A program made the translations under genes and the position numbers. From Microbacterium halotolerans (lineage in GTDB: Bacteria > Actinomycetota > Actinomycetes > Actinomycetales > Microbacteriaceae): 45,616 bases of DNA. Positions 42,280 through 45,616 of the stretch are shown piece after piece. How positions within the stretch are numbered: the first letter of the stretch is position 1; every line of letters starts with the position of its first letter. Below the pieces are notes generated by a model that was not told the origin of the DNA, did not search any database, and worked only from the letters and a program-made list of their open reading frames with translations. The stretch covers positions 296,647 through 342,262 of the forward strand of contig NZ_KZ984053.1 in NCBI RefSeq assembly GCF_003569805.1. The letters are read 5' to 3'.

Positions 42280-43608
42280 TCATTCGATGGTCGCGTTCAT
42301 GGCCTCGACGAACTGCTCGGGCGTCGAGGTTCCCTGGAAGATCTGCGACAGCTGGGTCAGGAGCTCCTGCGCCTGGGCGGGGGCGATGGCCTGATCCCAG
42401 GAGAGCTGGAAGCTCGGAGCTTCCCGGACCATCTCGCTCGCGTATGTCATGTACTCGGACTCGTCATGCGCCGCGATCTTCTCGTCGGTTCCCGTCGTGG
42501 ACGGGACCAGGCCCTCGTCCAGGAGGTTGTCGACAGTCGCCTCGTTGAGGTTCACCTCGTTGAGGTATTCGATGGCCGCCTGCTGTGCCTCCTCGGAGGC
42601 GTGCGATGAGACCGACCAGAAGTTAGCCGGGTTGCCCACGATGTTCGCGGGGTCGCCTTCTCCTCCGGCGACGGACGGGAACGGTGTGTAGCCGAGGTTG
42701 CCCTCAGCGAACCAGTCGGGGGCGTCGGCCTTGAAGCTGGCGTACACCCAGCTGCCCTGCAGGATCATGGCGGCCTGATCGGTGTGCACCAGCGCCAGGT
42801 CGGCGTTGGCGTCGGCGACGACTGATCCGTAGGAGTCCCCGAAGGCACCGGCGTCGACGAGCTCCTGGATCTTCTCGAGCGCCTCGGTCACGGCGGGGTG
42901 GCTCCATGCGTCGGGCTCGTTGCTCTGAATCGCCTGGAACACCTCGGGCCCGCCGATGCGGTCGGTGAGGTAGGCCACCCACATGAGATAGGGCCACTGG
43001 CTCTGCCCGGCGACGGCGAAGGGTGTGATGCCCTCGTCCTGGAAGGCGCCGACGACGTCGAGGGTCTCCTCCCATGTCGTCGGCGGCTCGACGCCGACCT
43101 CGTCGAAGATCTTCTTGTTGAAGTAGAGGATGACCGGCTGGGTGCTGTTGTTCGGCACGGCGTACTGCGCGCCGTCGACCTGTCCTGCCTGAAGGATGGA
43201 CGGGATGACACGCTCGGAGAGCTCGTCGACCTGACCGCTCAGGTCGACGACGTCGCCGTTGTCGACATAGTCGGCGAGCGTCCCTCCCGTCCAGTTGTAG
43301 ATCAGTGTCGGCGCATTGCCGGATCCGACAGCCGTGCGGATCTTCTCCTTGTAGGCGTCGTTGGCGAAGAACTCGCTCGTGAGCGGGGTGTCGGGGTGCG
43401 CCTCGTTCCATTCGGCGAACGAGCTCTCGAACACGGCCTGCTGGGATCCGGTCAGAGTCCAGGCGCTCAGATCACCTGACGACGAGCCGCTGCCCGGCTG
43501 TGCGCCGCCGCACGCGGCGAGGCTCAGTGCGGCGGCGAGCGCCGTGGCACCGAGAGCGGAGCGGCGCACGACACGTGCGCGCGTGGTCTGGGTCTGTGAG
43601 ATCTTCAT
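42280..43608 (-). CDS. Sugar-binding lipoprotein of the ABC importer (CUT1 type)
   Basis: This 442-residue extracellular solute-binding protein has a lipoprotein signal peptide ending in LAAC (Cys33), followed by a Gly/Ser linker. The mature domain has family-1 features: FAEWNEAHPDTPLTSEFFAND, YAVPNNSTQPVILYFNKKIF, GQSQWPYLMWVAY and AMILQGSWVYASFKADAP. It would bind a short oligosaccharide such as xylobiose or cellobiose, which the GH3 enzyme then splits. It is the first gene of the operon, preceded by the operator and promoter at 43680-43741. Confidence 0.92.
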   Translation of the reverse strand: MKISQTQTTRARVVRRSALGATALAAALSLAACGGAQPGSGSSSGDLSAWTLTGSQQAVFESSFAEWNEAHPDTPLTSEFFANDAYKEKIRTAVGSGNAPTLIYNWTGGTLADYVDNGDVVDLSGQVDELSERVIPSILQAGQVDGAQYAVPNNSTQPVILYFNKKIFDEVGVEPPTTWEETLDVVGAFQDEGITPFAVAGQSQWPYLMWVAYLTDRIGGPEVFQAIQSNEPDAWSHPAVTEALEKIQELVDAGAFGDSYGSVVADANADLALVHTDQAAMILQGSWVYASFKADAPDWFAEGNLGYTPFPSVAGGEGDPANIVGNPANFWSVSSHASEEAQQAAIEYLNEVNLNEATVDNLLDEGLVPSTTGTDEKIAAHDESEYMTYASEMVREAPSFQLSWDQAIAPAQAQELLTQLSQIFQGTSTPEQFVEAMNATIE

Positions 43609-43679
43609 TGATGACTTCTCCCTCTGTGCTGCGTGATCCGAGCAGCTCCGGCCTCAGCTTCCACTGCGTCAGCGAAGCA

Positions 43680-43699
43680 CGAAAGTTTCTGATACTTTC
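43680..43699. promoter_or_regulatory. Operator for the LacI-type regulator in the divergent promoter region
   Basis: GAAAGT-N7-ACTTTC at 43681-43699 is a perfect 6-bp dyad, and the left part reads CGAAAGTTTC at 43680-43689. It lies just downstream of the predicted operon start site, where a bound repressor would block transcription. The CGAAAGTTTC form resembles the BxlR-type operator described for streptomycete xylobiose operons. Confidence 0.6.
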
Positions 43700-43712
43700 T
43701 TACGGTGCGTAT

Positions 43713-43741
43713 ACGCTAGATGTCACCGCACATCACGTCAA
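43713..43741 (-). promoter_or_regulatory. Promoter of the GH3/sugar transport operon
   Basis: On the minus strand TTGACG (43736-43741) and TAGCGT (43713-43718) are separated by 17 bases. The predicted start near 43706 leaves a leader of about 97 bases to the binding-protein start codon and puts the dyad operator at roughly +7 to +25. A perfect 10-bp palindrome, GCGTATACGC at 43707-43716, overlaps the -10. Confidence 0.6.
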
Positions 43742-43786
43742 GGGGTGTTGCGCAGGGATTCTCGAGGCCCCGTCTGAAAGGTCGAC

Positions 43787-44818
43787 ATGTCCGTTTCGAA
43801 GCTGAATGACGTTGCCGCAGCCGCAGGTGTCTCCCTCTCCACGGCGTCCAAAGCGATCAACGGACGTCAGGGGATCAGCGAAGAAGCTCGCGCGAAAGTT
43901 TCTCGTGCCGTCGAGGAACTCGCGTACCGCCATAAACCGCGAGCCGCGCTCTCTCACGCAACCCCCAAGGTGACGATCCTCTTCAACCACTTCAGCGGCC
44001 CGCATACCGGGCCGTACACGATCGGCATCCTCAGCGGCGCCGCTCACGCCGCGAATCGCGCCGGCGCCGAACTCGTCACCACGACCCTCGACGGGCAGCG
44101 TCCCTCCGACCGCCCCCTGGCCACGGCCTGGCTGCAGGACCTCGCGAATCGCGGGAACCGCGGGCTGATCGTCGTCACAGGAGCCGTCACCGATGCGCAG
44201 GTGCGCTGGTGCAGGAAGAACAGGCTTCCCCTGATCCTGATCGACCCAGCGTCCGCGAACAGCGAGCACGTGGTGACCATCGGGTCCACGAACTGGACGG
44301 GCGGCTGGCAGGCGGCAGAGCACCTCCTCGGCCTGGGGCATCGGCGGATCGGCTTCGTCCGCGGTCCCGTGGACTCGCTGCCAGCAGGTGAACGGCTGCA
44401 GGGTTTCCGATCCGCCATGCATGCCGCCGACGTGTCGATCGACGAGACGCTGCTCGCCGGCACCGGCTTCACTCCGGAATCAGGGCGTGCCGCCGCGCAC
44501 GAGATCCTCGATCGCGACGATCGACCCACCGCGGTGTTCGCGGCCTCGGACGACGTCGCTCTCGGCGTCTTCCGCGCCGCGGAGAGGCTGGGCCTCTCCA
44601 TCCCCCACGACCTGTCCGTCGTGGGGTTCGACGACACCGCCGCCGCCTCGTGGACGTCGCCCGCCCTCACGACCGTGCGGCAGCCCCTCGCCTCCATCGG
44701 GCAGGTGGCCGTCGAGCGGGTGCTCGCCCTCGCCGACGACCCGGAGCGCTTCGCACACCCGTTCCAGCTCGAGACGCGTCTCGTCGTGCGCCGGTCGACC
44801 AGTGCGCCCGCCGTTTGA
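43787..44818 (+). CDS. LacI-family transcriptional repressor of the sugar locus
   Basis: This 343-residue regulator has an N-terminal LacI helix-turn-helix (residues about 5-50: KLNDVAAAAGVSLSTASKAI and the hinge helix VSRAVEELAYRHKP) and a periplasmic-binding-protein-like ligand domain (ASDDVALGVFRAAERLGLSI; VVGFDDTAAASWTSPALTTV). It is divergent from the operon it most likely represses, with the shared operator in between. The ATG at 43787 follows GAAAGG. The inducer is probably the imported oligosaccharide. The gene itself contains an operator-like sequence at 43891-43905. Confidence 0.92.
   Translation: MSVSKLNDVAAAAGVSLSTASKAINGRQGISEEARAKVSRAVEELAYRHKPRAALSHATPKVTILFNHFSGPHTGPYTIGILSGAAHAANRAGAELVTTTLDGQRPSDRPLATAWLQDLANRGNRGLIVVTGAVTDAQVRWCRKNRLPLILIDPASANSEHVVTIGSTNWTGGWQAAEHLLGLGHRRIGFVRGPVDSLPAGERLQGFRSAMHAADVSIDETLLAGTGFTPESGRAAAHEILDRDDRPTAVFAASDDVALGVFRAAERLGLSIPHDLSVVGFDDTAAASWTSPALTTVRQPLASIGQVAVERVLALADDPERFAHPFQLETRLVVRRSTSAPAV
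43891..43905. promoter_or_regulatory. Intragenic operator-like site in the LacI gene
   Basis: CGCGAAAGTTTCTCG is a near-palindrome centred on G43898 and shares the 11-mer CGAAAGTTTCT with the promoter operator at 43680-43690. The underlying codons (AAA, GTT, TCT, CGT) are A/T-ending, which is unusual in this GC-rich window. Confidence 0.45.
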
Positions 44819-44886
44819 GCTGGCGCACTGGTCAGCTCATGCACGCGTAGACGATCCAGCTCGGGCGAAATCCGTGATGCCGATGG

Positions 44887-44961
44887 CGCAGAGCCGAGAT
44901 CCTTCAGCAGCCGCCCCATCTCGGCGTACGCCTTGTTGCCGTACGCGATGAGGTCGGCGGC
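44887..44961 (-). pseudogene. Possible gene fragment abutting the right direct repeat
   Basis: A stretch of about 25 codons reads as a helical peptide (LIAYGNKAYAEMGRLLKD in the middle) in good codon use, but the frame has no credible start and the peptide-like character ends abruptly at both sides. It lies directly downstream, on the minus strand, of the 49-bp repeat at 44959-45007. It may be a remnant of a gene cut by a rearrangement. I cannot name the parent protein. Confidence 0.3.
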
Positions 44962-45007
44962 GACCGCAGCGTGTTCCCTTGACAGAAGATGCTGACACGA
45001 TTCGGTC
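44959..45007 (+). repeat. 49-bp direct repeat, right copy
   Basis: This is the second copy of the repeat at 38054-38102, same orientation, with about six mismatches in 49 bases. The two copies bracket the GH3-transport-LacI locus, giving a segment of about 6.9 kb. Confidence 0.8.
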
Positions 45008-45030
45008 CCGCGACGGTCACAGAACGCAGA

Positions 45031-45071
45031 AGCGGGGCTGAGTCCGGACCACATCCGAACTCAGCCCCGCT
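45031..45071 (-). terminator. Terminator of the LPXTG-protein gene
   Basis: AGCGGGGCTGAGT at 45031-45043 pairs perfectly with ACTCAGCCCCGCT at 45059-45071, with a further inner pairing of CGGA/TCCG. It lies 34 bases after the stop codon of the surface-protein gene. Confidence 0.8.
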
Positions 45072-45104
45072 CCGCAGGATGCCGGCAGCAGACCGACGGT
45101 CGGC

Positions 45105-45616
45105 TTACGCGCGCAGACGTCGGCGCGGCGTCAGCAGAATCCCGCCGCCCGCGAGAAGCAGAGCTGCTGCGCCGACGAGCACCCACGGCACCGCCCCACC
45201 GGTGCGCGGGAGCTCATCATCCGCGCTGGTGGTGACGCTGTCAGTATTGGCAGAGCCACCAGCCCCCGTCACGTCGGCGGCACCGACGCCATCGGTCATG
45301 TCAGCAGCCGCATCAGATGCGTCCGTCGCACTGGTCGCATCCGTGCCGTCCGCGCCGTCGGTCGTATCCGTGCTGTCGGTCGCGTCGGTCCCATCGGTCC
45401 CATCGGCTCCATCCGTGGCGTCGATCCCATCGGCCGCATCCACACCGTCTGTCGCGTCGGCCCCATCGGCTCCGTCCGTGACATCCGTGGCATCCGCACC
45501 GTCGACCGCATCCGTGCTGTCGGTCGCGTCGGTCCCATCGGTCCCATCGGCTCCATCCGTGGCGTCGATCCCATCGGCCGCATCCACACCGTCTGTCGTG
45601 TCGGTCCCATCGGCTC
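45105..45616 (-). CDS. LPXTG cell-wall-anchored protein with Asp-rich repeats (5' end outside the window)
   Basis: The visible C-terminal 170 or so residues comprise a repetitive stalk in which nearly every third residue is Asp (ATDGADGTDGTDATDST), a short Thr/Ser/Gly linker and a sorting signal. The sorting signal has LPRTG (codons at 45198-45212), the hydrophobic helix AVPWVLVGAAALLLAGGGILL and a basic tail RRRLRA. A sortase, not encoded in the window, would anchor it to peptidoglycan. The frame stays open to 45616, so the start, signal peptide and head domain lie beyond the window. The stalk is strongly acidic and may bind cations; that is inferred. Confidence 0.85.
   Translation of the reverse strand, partial: ADGTDTTDGVDAADGIDATDGADGTDGTDATDSTDAVDGADATDVTDGADGADATDGVDAADGIDATDGADGTDGTDATDSTDTTDGADGTDATSATDASDAAADMTDGVGAADVTGAGGSANTDSVTTSADDELPRTGGAVPWVLVGAAALLLAGGGILLTPRRRLRA
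45366..45598. repeat. 144-bp-period tandem repeat in the stalk of the LPXTG gene
   Basis: Positions 45366-45454 and 45510-45598 are identical over 89 bases at an offset of 144 bp (48 codons). Smaller 9-bp units encode D-x-x steps. The array continues beyond the window edge. Confidence 0.85.

Overview
The window is GC-rich, uses codons ending in G or C, and carries a set of genes typical of a high-GC Gram-positive actinobacterium. These include a fused Kgd-type 2-oxoglutarate decarboxylase/dehydrogenase, a SigR/RsrA redox switch, an Eis-family acetyltransferase, a DUF222/HNH protein and an LPXTG surface protein. The overall look is Microbacteriaceae, probably Microbacterium or a close relative; this is an inference from gene content. 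I see no rRNA, tRNA, CRISPR array, prophage or intact transposase.

Layout. (1) 1-9.4 kb: methionine biosynthesis (metY at 106-1404, metX at 7305-8510) is split by a minus-strand block: HAD phosphatase - phnD - phnC - phnE - phnE - RpiR/SIS regulator, with almost every gene overlapping or touching the next, plus one unrecognised gene. A Fpg/Nei DNA glycosylase follows metX. (2) 9.4-16 kb: an MTH1187-type thiamine-binding protein, an unusual GNAT/AAA+ ATPase fusion, NAD(P)HX dehydratase, an Old Yellow Enzyme and two coupled DUF21/CBS membrane proteins. (3) 16-25.4 kb: kgd, a small lipoprotein, eis, an NhaC-type antiporter, an LLM-class flavin oxidoreductase coupled to a TIGR04076 protein, and rsrA/sigR. 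(4) 25.5-38 kb: aroA, rsgA, a Gly/Ser/Asp-rich membrane-anchored protein, thrC, a three-gene TrpXYZ-like ABC transporter, trmL, a small ArsR-VOC-GNAT operon, the DUF222/HNH gene and a DUF1304 membrane protein. (5) 38-45 kb: a glycoside uptake and hydrolysis locus (GH3 enzyme, two permeases, lipoprotein binding protein, divergent LacI regulator) whose layout and operator sequence resemble the xylobiose (bxl) loci of actinomycetes. (6) 45.1 kb to the end: the 3' part of an Asp-rich, tandemly repeated LPXTG protein that runs off the window.

How the parts work together. Most of the window is housekeeping metabolism broken by self-contained transport and regulation cassettes. Two of these (phn-like and bxl-like) carry their own regulator and recognisable operator candidates. 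The bxl-like cassette is bracketed by two near-identical 49-bp direct repeats (38054-38102 and 44959-45007), and the phn-like cassette sits between metY and metX, so both may be acquired or relocated modules. A second window-wide theme is promoter architecture: about eleven genes have a TAnnnT-like -10 element only 6-8 bases before the start codon, which predicts leaderless mRNAs.
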